NCBI RefSeq assembly: GCF_003075415.1
Contig: NZ_QDAH01000023.1
Coordinates: forward strand, 1-64,000
Direction of reading: 5' to 3'
From: Microvirga sp. KLBC 81
GTDB taxonomy: Bacteria > Pseudomonadota > Alphaproteobacteria > Rhizobiales > Beijerinckiaceae
DNA length: 64,000 nt
A program made the position numbers and the translations under genes. Of this stretch, positions 17,384 to 26,776 are shown piece after piece (position 1 is the stretch's first letter; each line of letters starts with the position of its first letter). The notes under the pieces were generated by a model. It was not told the DNA's origin. It worked only from the letters and a program-made list of their open reading frames with translations, and did no database searches.

Positions 17384-18670
17384 TTGACCACGCGCGTCCT
17401 CGTTGTTGCTCACAATCATCCAGACTTTCATCCCGGCGGCACGGAAATCTTCGCGCACGATCTGTTCCGTGCGTATCGATTACGACCCGATGTGGAGGCC
17501 CTGTTCCTCGCCGCCACAAATCATCTCCACCGCGAGCAGCGTCCTGGAACCAGTTTCCAGTCCGTTGGCGATGCTCCCGATGAAGTGATCATGTGGAGTG
17601 GGCACTTCGACCGTTTCTATCTGAGCCAGATCGACAGCTATGGAACCGTTCCTCATCTCGTGAGCCTGCTTGAGGAGTTCCGTCCTGACGTCGTGCACAT
17701 TCATCACGTGCTTCTCATCGGGATCGAGTTCATCGCACTTGTGCGCCGGATCCTGCCGCATGCCAGTATCGTGATGACCCTTCACGACTATTATGCAATC
17801 TGCGCCCATGACGGTCTGATGATGCGGACCATAGGACGAGAGCGGTGCAATCGAGCAAGTCCCGGGCGCTGCAACAGCTGCTTCCCGGACATCTCAGCCG
17901 ATCGATTCCTGCTGCGCGAGCAGTTCGTCAAGACCTTGTTTGGACAGGTCGACCGCTTCATCGCGCCAAGTCAGTTCATCAAGGACCGCTTCGTCGCCTG
18001 GGGGCTTCCGGCGTCCTCGATCGAGGTTGTGTCCAACGGACGTCCGCCCGTTGAGGCCGCTCCGCATCGCGTGTCCGCAGATGGCCGTCGTCCTGTTTTC
18101 GGCTACTTCGGCAATCTCAATCCCTGGAAGGGCGTTCCAGGCCTCTTGAAGGCGGCGCAGCGGCTCATTTCCAGCGGCATGGATGATTTTGAGCTGCGTC
18201 TCCACGGAGGTGCCCCGTTCCAGGCCAAAGAATTCGTCGAGGAGGTTGAGAGCCTTCTCGATCAGACGGATCCGCAGATCGTTCGCCTCGGCGCATATCG
18301 GCGTGATGAGCTGCCAGCTCTGATTGCGGCGGTCGACTGGGTCGTCATGCCGTCGATCTGGTGGGAGAACGCGCCTCTCGTGATTCAGGAGGCGTTCCTG
18401 CACCGGCGCCCGGTGATCGCCAGCAATATCGGCGGCATGGCTGAGGCTGTTCGTGACGGGATCGATGGTCTGCATGTGCGCCCGGACGATCCCATTTCCC
18501 TCGCAAATGCCATGCGCAAGGCCATGGATACTCCAGGTCTTTGGGACACGCTGGTGGCTGGGATCAACCCTCCACCGGACATCACAGCCGTAGCGGAGCG
18601 ACATCTCGCCGTTTACCGCGGCATCCGTGAATCGGCCGAAATCATCGAGCTGAAAGTGAATGCCGCATGA
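17384..18670 (+). CDS. GT4-family glycosyltransferase (first of a paralogous pair)
   Basis: The preferred start is TTG at 17384 (LTTRVLVVAHNHPDFHPGGT), just after the methyltransferase stop whose end supplies GGAGTAAG; the longer upstream frame overlaps the methyltransferase. The 428-residue protein has a GT-B layout: an N-terminal domain with a glycine-rich loop (FHPGGTEIFAHDL) and a C-terminal nucleotide-sugar domain with SIWWENAPLVIQEAFLHRRP followed by NIGGMAEAV. It is paralogous to the protein at 21678. Cytoplasmic transfer of a sugar to the nascent polysaccharide is expected. Confidence 0.88.
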   Translation: MTTRVLVVAHNHPDFHPGGTEIFAHDLFRAYRLRPDVEALFLAATNHLHREQRPGTSFQSVGDAPDEVIMWSGHFDRFYLSQIDSYGTVPHLVSLLEEFRPDVVHIHHVLLIGIEFIALVRRILPHASIVMTLHDYYAICAHDGLMMRTIGRERCNRASPGRCNSCFPDISADRFLLREQFVKTLFGQVDRFIAPSQFIKDRFVAWGLPASSIEVVSNGRPPVEAAPHRVSADGRRPVFGYFGNLNPWKGVPGLLKAAQRLISSGMDDFELRLHGGAPFQAKEFVEEVESLLDQTDPQIVRLGAYRRDELPALIAAVDWVVMPSIWWENAPLVIQEAFLHRRPVIASNIGGMAEAVRDGIDGLHVRPDDPISLANAMRKAMDTPGLWDTLVAGINPPPDITAVAERHLAVYRGIRESAEIIELKVNAA

Positions 18671-19437
18671 GCACATCCCCATCAAAGAACGCAGTCGCCA
18701 TCACAGAAATCCCTCAGACCACGCAGATCCAAGGGCGTCTGGATGCGATCGAAGGGCGCCGGGTGTTCGGTTGGGTCTGGGATCGTTCCCGGCCGAACGA
18801 GCGTCTCTTGATCCGCATTCTTCTGGAAGGGCGGATGGTCGCCTCTGCTACGGCCGACATGCCACGCGTCGACCTTCGGCGGGCAGGCATTGGCGATGGC
18901 GGTCACGCCTTCGAGGTCGAGCTTCCGGAGGCTGTGGCGAGCTTGTCGGACAATCTCACGGTGGTGGCGGTTTTGCCATCGACAGGGGAAGAAGCTGTCC
19001 TGCAATCGCCCAGCCAGGACGAACGGATGGCCGAGGCAGCGCTGAGCGGCCCGTTGAATCGTGTTCTCGACCGCCTCGAACTTCTTATCGAGGCTCAACG
19101 TCGATCTCAGCTCATGCAACGTGAGGCAGCCGAAACGCTGCGGAGCACATCCAGGCAGATCGATGAGATCGTCGGTCAAGAGGATGGCATCGGTGCGGCA
19201 CTCGAGCTCGTTCGAGCCAATCAGACCGAGCTTTCCGAGAGGGTCTCCGGCATCGAAGTCTTTCATCTTCGGTTCGACAAGGTCTTGGCCGATTTCGATA
19301 AGCGCATCGAAGAATTGACTGCGGCGGCCGACAGACCCGTGCGCCGGGCAGTGGCACTCCTCACCCTCTTTGGTGGTCTGTCCGCTGCTTCGGCTATCGC
19401 GACATTGGTGATCGTCCTGCGTCAGGGCCTTTCGTGA
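18667..19437 (+). CDS. membrane-anchored protein with GWxWD beta-module and coiled coil
   Basis: The 256-residue protein starts at an ATGA overlap with the GT4 gene. Residues 22-100 (GRRVFGWVWDRSRPNERLLI, then PRVDLRRAGIGDGGHAFEVE) form a beta-rich module whose GW-x-D and A/R-x-DL motifs also occur in the next protein. Residues 125-225 are predicted coiled coil (heptads such as LNRVLDRLELLIEAQRR). The C-terminus has one hydrophobic helix (AVALLTLFGGLSAASAIATL). It is probably tail-anchored in the inner membrane with the rest in the cytoplasm, and may scaffold the glycosyltransferases. Family unnamed. Confidence 0.75.
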   Translation: MSTSPSKNAVAITEIPQTTQIQGRLDAIEGRRVFGWVWDRSRPNERLLIRILLEGRMVASATADMPRVDLRRAGIGDGGHAFEVELPEAVASLSDNLTVVAVLPSTGEEAVLQSPSQDERMAEAALSGPLNRVLDRLELLIEAQRRSQLMQREAAETLRSTSRQIDEIVGQEDGIGAALELVRANQTELSERVSGIEVFHLRFDKVLADFDKRIEELTAAADRPVRRAVALLTLFGGLSAASAIATLVIVLRQGLS

Positions 19438-19464
19438 TGCGATCTGTCTTTCGATGATCCCATC

Positions 19465-21681
19465 ATGATCCTGAAAAGAGGCTCAAAAGCAAATTTCGAC
19501 GGGGCAGATATAGTGAAAGAACATCCTCCTCTTCCGGTTGACGGCGAGACCGCTCTAGCGACCCCGATCGGGGACGATCTGGCGCTCATCAGCGGCGTTG
19601 CCGACGCAATGCCCGACACCATTGAGGTCCTCCTCAATGGCGATCCATCGATGACCATGAGGGCAGGGATCGTCAGTTGGCGGCGCAGTGGCGCTCCGGC
19701 AGAAGCAGCCATCGGTTTCGTCGCCGTGGTCCCGATCAGGCTCGCCTCGAAGGTGCGCCTGCGCTCGATCGTCATGCGTCGAAACGGACAGCCGCTGCGC
19801 TATACCCTCCCTCGGCCCGCCATCACGGCCTCCAACCTGGTGCAAGTCCTCTCAGTCGATGCCGGTGAGCAGTTTGCCGAAGTTGCCGACAGGATCGCTC
19901 AAGCGCTTGTCAGTGGAAAGACCACCTCGGCACGATCGACGGCTGCCCTTGCAGTCTTGACGGCTGCAGCCAGGAACGATGGCTGGATCGAGGTCATTGG
20001 CCAGATCGATACTGGCGAGATCTTCCTGCAGGGATGGGCCCTTGGGCTGCCGCCGGATCACGTGCGCGTCATCGTTTCACAAGACGGCTTTCTCGTCGGT
20101 GAGTTCAAAGCCGCTACGGTCGACCGCGAGGATCTCGCCGGAAGAGGCAAAGGGTTCATCGGCATGCTCGATACGGGCAAAGCCACCATCGACCCCGAGA
20201 AGCTCCAAAAACTGTTCTTCCGGGGCAAGGACGGATGGCGAACGCTCGACATATATGAGCGACGTGTCCTTCTGCCCACGACCGATGTTCCGGCGCATAT
20301 TCGTGACGGATTGGTTCGCGCGACAGCCAACTCAGACACGCTCCGAGCGCTTCGCCGCGCCGGAGAGAGGTTCGATGGCCGGGACACGGTCTCGCACCTG
20401 ATGGAGCCGGTCCGTCTCGGCATGGACATGGTGGTCGAGGTTCCGGGTGGGGGCATGCTCATTGCGGGCTGGATGCTTGACCCTGAAGGTCTCACCGACT
20501 CCGTCATCCTGCGAGCCGGGGGAGAATGTGCGAGGGTGGATGACGCCTGGACCCGGCTCCCGCGGCCCGATGTTTCGGCGGCATTCCAGCAGAATGAGCT
20601 GTTCGCCGGACGTCTCGATCCGCGGCGGATCGATCATGGCTTCTTGGCCTTCGTGCCGGGGCTGTCCGGTTCTGGCGACGCTCCGGTATACTTCGAGCTC
20701 ACGATCGGTGACACCGTGGTGTTCTACCCCCTGAAACCCATGCGGCACCTGTCCCGTCAGGCTCTCGAGCGGCTTGTCGCGCCCCTGGATCCGAGAACAG
20801 CCGCAGCTGGAACGGCCATCGAGTGTCACATCGGCCCGATGATGCAGGCTCTTGCGGCTCCCGCTCCTCGGATCGTCGAGACCCGCAACTTCGGCTTCGA
20901 CGATACAGGAGCCTCAAAGATCCTTGTGGTTGGAGCGGGCCTTGATGCCGAGGAGCTGACCGTTGCTCTGGTTCTTCTGGCGCTCGATCCGGAAACCCGT
21001 GACGTACCTATGATCGTCTCCGCGCCCATCGAGGCATTCGGCAGGATTGCTCCCGAGGCGGAGCGTCTTGCATGCTTCTACGGTCTCAAGATCCGCGTGA
21101 TCGGGTCTGAAGGTGTGCAGGATTCCTGCGATGCTTTCGATGCCGCCGTTCAGGCAACGGAAGCCGATGCCCTGGTGTTCCTTTCGGCCAGTGTCCTGCC
21201 GCGACAGGCCGGCTGGTTCTCCATAATGGAGCGTGCCTATCGCGCCCGCAACGGGAAGGCGCTGGTGAGCCCAACCATCGTCTTTGAAGACGATTCCATC
21301 CGCTTTGCCGGGACTTGGCTCGACACCGAGGAGCCGAAGCTGGTCGACCGCTATATCGGGTACCCGAGAGACGTGGTGCATGGATCAAAGCCAACGGAGG
21401 TCATGGCAGGTTCCACTGAATGCTGCATCGTCTCCAGATGCGCTATCGAGGCGGCTGGCGGCTTCACACGCTCATATCTGGGGCCGAGCGACAAGGGGCG
21501 TGATCTTTGCCTCAAGCTGCGGCTCGCGGGAACACCCTCGGTATGGTTGCCGGAGGTCGAGATGATCTCCGCAGAGAGCGACAGCGGCGGATCACATCTC
21601 CCCATGAGACGCCTGGCCCAACGAATTGATCGCTGGAGCTTCCACCGCAAGTGGTCCCTTCTCGTCAACAACATGGGATGA
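19465..21681 (+). CDS. large GT2-like protein, probably catalytically inactive
   Basis: The 738-residue protein contains two GW-type beta-modules (GEIFLQGWALGLPPDHVRVI near 185 and MLIAGWMLDPEGLTDSVILR near 330). Its C-terminal region (about 490-730) is homologous to the GT2 domain of the 14317 protein (PTIVFEDDSIRFAGTWLD against PKLLFEDGSIQHAGMYFS). The key acids are missing: the metal-binding N-S-D position reads S-A-S (near 575), and the E-D-S-D position reads K-G-R-D (near 678). It may be a non-catalytic partner or carbohydrate-binding protein. Its stop overlaps the next GT4 start. Confidence 0.75.
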   Translation: MILKRGSKANFDGADIVKEHPPLPVDGETALATPIGDDLALISGVADAMPDTIEVLLNGDPSMTMRAGIVSWRRSGAPAEAAIGFVAVVPIRLASKVRLRSIVMRRNGQPLRYTLPRPAITASNLVQVLSVDAGEQFAEVADRIAQALVSGKTTSARSTAALAVLTAAARNDGWIEVIGQIDTGEIFLQGWALGLPPDHVRVIVSQDGFLVGEFKAATVDREDLAGRGKGFIGMLDTGKATIDPEKLQKLFFRGKDGWRTLDIYERRVLLPTTDVPAHIRDGLVRATANSDTLRALRRAGERFDGRDTVSHLMEPVRLGMDMVVEVPGGGMLIAGWMLDPEGLTDSVILRAGGECARVDDAWTRLPRPDVSAAFQQNELFAGRLDPRRIDHGFLAFVPGLSGSGDAPVYFELTIGDTVVFYPLKPMRHLSRQALERLVAPLDPRTAAAGTAIECHIGPMMQALAAPAPRIVETRNFGFDDTGASKILVVGAGLDAEELTVALVLLALDPETRDVPMIVSAPIEAFGRIAPEAERLACFYGLKIRVIGSEGVQDSCDAFDAAVQATEADALVFLSASVLPRQAGWFSIMERAYRARNGKALVSPTIVFEDDSIRFAGTWLDTEEPKLVDRYIGYPRDVVHGSKPTEVMAGSTECCIVSRCAIEAAGGFTRSYLGPSDKGRDLCLKLRLAGTPSVWLPEVEMISAESDSGGSHLPMRRLAQRIDRWSFHRKWSLLVNNMG

Positions 21682-23006
21682 TGACAATGTCCAAGCATTC
21701 CCCTCGCGTTCTTATCGTTTCCCATGGCCACCCGAGCTTCTCTCTCGGAGGCGCCGAAATCGCAGCCTACAATCTCCACAAGGGGCTCAATAAGATTGGC
21801 GGCGCGGAATCCCGCTTCCTTGCCCGCGTCGGCTATCCGGTCGTGCGGCATAGTGGAACCGCCCTGATGAGTCTGCGCCAGAAGGGCGGCGACATCCTCT
21901 ACCATGCGGACGAGTACGATCACTTCCTGATCTCTAATCGCGGCACGGAGGAACTCGAACGGGACTTCATCCGCGTATTGCGCGATTTGAAGCCGGACGT
22001 CGTTCACTTCCATCACTTCATCGGCCTGGGACTGGAGACGATTTACTCGGTCCGCAGCGCTCTGCCGGATTGCGTGATCGTGGTGACGTTCCATGAATTC
22101 CTCTCCATCTGCCATCATCACGGCCAGATGGTAAAGACAGGCGGAACCAAGCTCTGCCATCGAGCGTCGCCCTCGGATTGCAATGCATGCTTTCCTGAGA
22201 TCTCGCCGGCTCGCTTTCTGCGCAGAGAGCATTTCGTCCGCGGGTTGCTGGAAGTTGCCGACTTCTTCGTCTCGCCTAGCCAGTTCCTCGTTGACCGCTA
22301 TGTGGATTGGGGGCTTGATCCTTCTCGGTTCATTGTGATCGAGAATGGCCTCGACATCGATCAGCCCACGCCAGTGCGGGAACTGGTTGCGTCAGGACGC
22401 AACAAGCGGCTCCGGAGGTCTCGCTTCGGCTATTTCGGGCAGATTACCCAGTTCAAGGGCGTTGATGTTCTTCTGGATGCCGTAACACGCATTCCGGAAT
22501 CCGTATGGGGCGAAGACGCTCAACTGATGATCTTTGGCGGTAATCTCGAGCGGCAGCCGAAGCCGTTCCAGGACAAGATCGAGAAGCTCGTGGAGCGCGC
22601 CGGAAACCGAGTTCGTTTCTATGGGTCCTACCAGAACAGCGAAATGCCGCGCCTCATGAGATCTATCGACTGGACCATCATCCCCTCCATCTGGTGGGAA
22701 AACTCGCCCATTGTCATACAGGAATCGTTCTTCCACGGCCGACCGATGATCTGCAGCAATATCGGGGGCATGGCGGAGAAAATCACCGATGGTGTCGACG
22801 GACTTCACTTCCGCGTCGGGTCATCGGAAGACCTCGTCGACCGTATGACGGAAGCCCTCACGAATCCCGGGCTCTGGGAACGTCTTCGCGCCGGGATCAA
22901 GCGTCCCATCACTTACGAGGAATGCGCCCGGCAGCACCTCGATCTCTATCGATCCATCGCGTCCGAGAAAGCCCCCAGAGCACCAGTTGCCGCCCTGACT
23001 GCATGA
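21678..23006 (+). CDS. GT4-family glycosyltransferase (second of a paralogous pair)
   Basis: The ATG at 21678 overlaps the previous stop (ATGA); a start at 21687 is also possible. The 442-residue GT-B protein has the N-terminal HGHPSFSLGGAEIAAYNLHK loop and the C-terminal SIWWENSPIVIQESFFHGRP followed by NIGGMAEKI. Motif order and spacing match the 17384 gene, so the two arose by duplication and probably make different linkages of one repeat unit. A HEFLSICHHHGQM segment corresponds to HDYYAICAHDGLM in the paralogue. Confidence 0.88.
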   Translation: MMTMSKHSPRVLIVSHGHPSFSLGGAEIAAYNLHKGLNKIGGAESRFLARVGYPVVRHSGTALMSLRQKGGDILYHADEYDHFLISNRGTEELERDFIRVLRDLKPDVVHFHHFIGLGLETIYSVRSALPDCVIVVTFHEFLSICHHHGQMVKTGGTKLCHRASPSDCNACFPEISPARFLRREHFVRGLLEVADFFVSPSQFLVDRYVDWGLDPSRFIVIENGLDIDQPTPVRELVASGRNKRLRRSRFGYFGQITQFKGVDVLLDAVTRIPESVWGEDAQLMIFGGNLERQPKPFQDKIEKLVERAGNRVRFYGSYQNSEMPRLMRSIDWTIIPSIWWENSPIVIQESFFHGRPMICSNIGGMAEKITDGVDGLHFRVGSSEDLVDRMTEALTNPGLWERLRAGIKRPITYEECARQHLDLYRSIASEKAPRAPVAALTA

Positions 23007-23055
23007 GATGGTTCAGCAGACACCTAAAAATTGGAAATCCAGGAGCCACCCCCCA

Positions 23056-24243
23056 ATGAAACGTATTCTTGTCATCAGCCCGTCGGGTGAGGTCTATGAT
23101 CACGACAACGTGCGCTGGTACAATTACAAAGACATTCAGCGCAGCATCAATCACTATCACAATATTGGTGACGCATTTGTTTTCGACTCCTCTCTCAAGC
23201 TGCTGAATTACGACAAGCTCGATGCGCTCGAGATCGCCAACCCGAACCTTGCCGATATCGATCGGATCAACGCGGAATACGATTATGTCTTCCTACGGGG
23301 ATCGAACTACATCCACAAGGATATGAAGTGGGAGCGTGCCATTGATGTCCTGAGAAAGCTCAAGATCCCGGTGATTGCCTGGGGCATCGGCGCCCAGGCT
23401 CCGGTCAAGGGAATGATCGAGATCTCCGATGAGACCAAGACCGTGCTCCGCCTGATGGCGGATTCAACGACTTCTATCGGTGTGCGGGGAGCCTACTCGG
23501 CGCAGGTCCTCTGGGATCTCGGAATTAAGAATGTGAGGATTGTCGGTTGCCCCACCGCCTTTCGTCGCAACAATCCGGATCTGGAAATCAAACTTCGGGC
23601 GCTCGACAAGGTCAAGACGGCCGGCATTACACTTCGCCGCGAAGTTTCGCCAACCTATGCGCAGGATATCAAGCAATATCTCACCTTCCATAGGGATCTC
23701 GTGAAGAGCCTTGCGGCGCGCTTTGACGTCGTCCTGATGGCGCAAGGTGAGGTCGAGGAAAAGAAAATTGTTTTCGGTACGCCGGACCAGAAGGAAGAGG
23801 CTTTTGCCGCCCTGAAGGCTAATCCGTGGGTCAAGGACTGGTATCTCGATGAGACCATGGAGAAGCTGCACCGGGAGCGACTGTTCTATTCCGATGTCGT
23901 TGCGTCCTACGAGGATCTTGTACAGCAGAAGGACATGGTTCTCGGGTATCGGCTGCATGGCAATCTAATGGCTCTCGCGAATGGCGTGCCGTCCATCTAC
24001 TTCACATATGATAGCCGAACGGTTGAGTTCGCCGAGACATATCAGATCCCGAGCTTCGATGTGTTCTCGGGCAAGAAATTCTCGCTTGAGGAATATTGGG
24101 ATCAGTCGCTCTTCGACAAGTTCAACCGCGCATATCGGTTCATGTATCGCGAGATGCGCCAGTTCCTGGTCGAGAATGGGGCTGAAACGAAGATGGTCGA
24201 CGTGATGAAGAAGCCGGAGAAGGTTCAGCTGAAGGCGGCCTGA
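23056..24243 (+). CDS. polysaccharide pyruvyl transferase family protein (1)
   Basis: The ATG at 23056 follows AGGAGCC (spacing about 11); the frame open upstream has no start signal. The 395-residue protein matches PF04230: an N-terminal MKRILVISPSGEVYDHDN strand, FLRGSNYIHKDMKWERAID, IAWGIGAQAPVKGM and the C-terminal substrate region GYRLHGNLMALANGVPSIYF. These enzymes transfer pyruvate from phosphoenolpyruvate to sugars as ketals. Galactoglucan of S. meliloti is pyruvylated, which fits the locus. Acceptor sugar unknown. Confidence 0.88.
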   Translation: MKRILVISPSGEVYDHDNVRWYNYKDIQRSINHYHNIGDAFVFDSSLKLLNYDKLDALEIANPNLADIDRINAEYDYVFLRGSNYIHKDMKWERAIDVLRKLKIPVIAWGIGAQAPVKGMIEISDETKTVLRLMADSTTSIGVRGAYSAQVLWDLGIKNVRIVGCPTAFRRNNPDLEIKLRALDKVKTAGITLRREVSPTYAQDIKQYLTFHRDLVKSLAARFDVVLMAQGEVEEKKIVFGTPDQKEEAFAALKANPWVKDWYLDETMEKLHRERLFYSDVVASYEDLVQQKDMVLGYRLHGNLMALANGVPSIYFTYDSRTVEFAETYQIPSFDVFSGKKFSLEEYWDQSLFDKFNRAYRFMYREMRQFLVENGAETKMVDVMKKPEKVQLKAA

Positions 24244-24345
24244 CAGCCTTCGCGTCCGAGGGAGGATGCTCGCACGCAGTCGAATTCACAAGGCGATCGT
24301 CCCCCTGTCCACCATGCATCATGAACAGGAGCAAAAGGTAAGAAC

Positions 24346-25341
24346 ATGACGGTATTGGTAACCGGCGGCGCCGGCTATATCGGCAGTCATATGGTGTTGG
24401 CTCTGGTCGATGCCGGACAGGATGTCGTCGTACTCGACAACTTGAGCACGGGATTTGCATGGATGGTCCATCCCAAGGCTCAGTTCGTGCAAGGAGATTG
24501 CGGAGACGAGGAGCTTGTATCCGGGATCATCCGCCATCATGGGATCGACGCCATCGTCCATTTTGCAGGCTCGATCGTGGTCCCCGATTCTGTTGTTGAC
24601 CCTCTGGGATACTACTTCAACAACACCGTGAAAGCCCACGCTCTGATCCGCGCTGCTGTCAAAAATAAGGTGAGCCGTTTCATCTTCTCCTCAACGGCGG
24701 CAGTCTATGGAGATGCCGAGGACTCTCCGATCTCCGAGACGACTGCCGTGAGACCTGTATCGCCCTATGGCACTTCGAAGCTGATGACCGAGATGATGCT
24801 GAAGGATACGTCCGTGGCACACCCTTTCCGGTATGTGGCCCTTCGCTACTTCAATGTGGCCGGAGCAGACCCCCGATGCCGAAGCGGTCAGTCCAGCCAG
24901 CGGGCTACGCATCTCATCAAGGTCGCGACGCAGGCAGCCCTCGGCGAACGGTCGCATCTTGCGATCTTCGGGTCGGACTATCCGACCCCGGACGGCACCT
25001 GCTTGCGCGACTACATTCATGTTTCGGATCTTGCGCATGCACACGTGCTGGCTCTCGATTATCTCGGTTCCGGGGGCGAAAGCGTCGTTCTCAACTGCGG
25101 CTATGGCCGTGGCTATTCCGTGCTTGAGGTTATCGAGGCGGTGAGGCGGGTCTCCGGTGTTGATTTTGCGGTTCGGCCGGAAGGGCGCAGGGCGGGAGAT
25201 CCCGCGACCTTGATTGCGGGGGCGGACCGCATCCGCCACACTCTGGGATGGAAACCGGTTTTGGATGATCTTGAGACGATCATCGCTCATGCTCTGGCCT
25301 GGGAGACGCACCTCAAGAAGCAAAGTGTTGCGGCCGCCTGA
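24346..25341 (+). CDS. galE: UDP-glucose 4-epimerase
   Basis: The 331-residue extended SDR has an N-terminal NAD motif VTGGAGYIGSH (residues 5-15), the catalytic SSTAAVYG (Ser116/Thr117) and Y141-x-x-x-K145 in SPYGTSKLMTEM. Length and motifs are those of GalE/ExoB. The enzyme interconverts UDP-glucose and UDP-galactose and would supply galactose for a galactose-containing exopolysaccharide. It lies between the two pyruvyl transferase genes, consistent with a dedicated copy. Confidence 0.93.
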   Translation: MTVLVTGGAGYIGSHMVLALVDAGQDVVVLDNLSTGFAWMVHPKAQFVQGDCGDEELVSGIIRHHGIDAIVHFAGSIVVPDSVVDPLGYYFNNTVKAHALIRAAVKNKVSRFIFSSTAAVYGDAEDSPISETTAVRPVSPYGTSKLMTEMMLKDTSVAHPFRYVALRYFNVAGADPRCRSGQSSQRATHLIKVATQAALGERSHLAIFGSDYPTPDGTCLRDYIHVSDLAHAHVLALDYLGSGGESVVLNCGYGRGYSVLEVIEAVRRVSGVDFAVRPEGRRAGDPATLIAGADRIRHTLGWKPVLDDLETIIAHALAWETHLKKQSVAAA

Positions 25342-25425
25342 TAGCGCATCGCGCTGACAACCGAAGCGATCTCCGCCGTTGCCGTTGATCGACCGATCAC
25401 CCACCGAAGCGAAGAGTTATTTCAA

Positions 25426-26652
25426 ATGCTCGATACCATCATTCAAGAAGCGTCTTCCGAGCCTCAGGTGCAAGTGAGGCGGCAGGGTTCTCAACCGTCG
25501 AGAGTGGCGATTCTGTGGAAGTACCCATCCCTGGGCCTCTACTCCAATTCCGAGTTCGATACGCTTTATAACGCGATCGGGCATAACAACGGGAACTTGG
25601 CCTTCGTCTATGCAATCGCGAGCCATATCACGAATCCCGTCAAGTTCTTCGGCTGGAGCACCACCGCAGATGAGCTGAAGGAGAATGCCGATATCATCGT
25701 CATTCCCTGCGCCAATCAGCTCGGCCGACATACCAATTACGGCACCATGGCGGAGAACCTGGAGAAGTCCGGTCTTCCCATTGTGGCGATCGGTCTCGGC
25801 GCTCAGGCAGACAGCTATGAGCATGACATCGAGTTGACCGAAGGGACCTTACGCTGGGCTCAAGTGATCGGGCAGGCGAGAGCGTCGTCCACCGCCTCCA
25901 ATATCTACACGCGCGGTGCCTACACCAGTTCTCAGCTTGACAAGCTCGGGATCACCGGATCGCTGCCCGGAGGCTGCCCGTCCTATTTCACGAATCAGGA
26001 GCCGGGTCTCGGGCACAAGATTCATAAGAACTGGACCGAGATCGATCTGCCTCGCTCCATCTCGGTCGCGGCAGGTCACCAGGCATGGATGAAGACGCGG
26101 GAAATCGAGCATCAGCTTGTCAGCCTGATGATGGATCCTGTTGCGCCTGGGCAATACGTCGTTCAGTCCATGGGTGAGATGGTCAAGGTATCCCGTGGAG
26201 TCTTCGATGGTATCGAAGAGCATGCCTTGAAGGGAATTCACAACCACACGGTTCCTCACTACTCCTTTGAGGAGTTCAAGACATGGTGCCGCAACTATGT
26301 CCGGTCGTTCTATGATGTACCTGCCTGGATGGATTCCTTGCGCCGACACGATCTAACGATCGGGTCTCGTTATCATGGCGTTGCTCTTGCCTTGCAGGCC
26401 GAACGGATGGGTCTTACCGTCACTATCGACTCTCGGACCCGGGAATTGTGCGAGAATACGAGCGTTCCCCATATCTCAGCTGCCGAGCTTACAGCTCCTA
26501 TCACGCGCTTCAGTCTCAAGAAGCTGATCAAGTTCGATCCTGTCGTTTATGACAGGCATCGCAGCGAAGCTGCCTCCAGGTATCTTGAGTTCCTCACGAC
26601 GAACAAGCTCGAGCCCGCGGCATTCCTGAAACGGATCGCAGCTGGGAAGTAG
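25426..26652 (+). CDS. polysaccharide pyruvyl transferase family protein (2)
   Basis: The 408-residue protein matches PF04230: VAILWKYPSLGLYSNSEFDT, IIVIPCANQLGRHTNYGTM, IVAIGLGAQADSYEHDIELT, and the C-terminal TIGSRYHGVALALQAERMGL. It is clearly divergent from the first pyruvyl transferase (23056), so the two probably act on different residues or one has another role. Tight packing with galE and the secreted-protein gene suggests co-expression. Confidence 0.85.
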   Translation: MLDTIIQEASSEPQVQVRRQGSQPSRVAILWKYPSLGLYSNSEFDTLYNAIGHNNGNLAFVYAIASHITNPVKFFGWSTTADELKENADIIVIPCANQLGRHTNYGTMAENLEKSGLPIVAIGLGAQADSYEHDIELTEGTLRWAQVIGQARASSTASNIYTRGAYTSSQLDKLGITGSLPGGCPSYFTNQEPGLGHKIHKNWTEIDLPRSISVAAGHQAWMKTREIEHQLVSLMMDPVAPGQYVVQSMGEMVKVSRGVFDGIEEHALKGIHNHTVPHYSFEEFKTWCRNYVRSFYDVPAWMDSLRRHDLTIGSRYHGVALALQAERMGLTVTIDSRTRELCENTSVPHISAAELTAPITRFSLKKLIKFDPVVYDRHRSEAASRYLEFLTTNKLEPAAFLKRIAAGK

Positions 26653-26776
26653 GCCCACTACATCATTCGTTATCCAGCGTGGGAGGCCAATCGCCGGCGG
26701 CTCCGTCGTCAAGGTCTCGGCCGCTACATGCCCTCTAAGCAGATGCATCAGATGGGCGAACTGAAAGGGACTGGAT

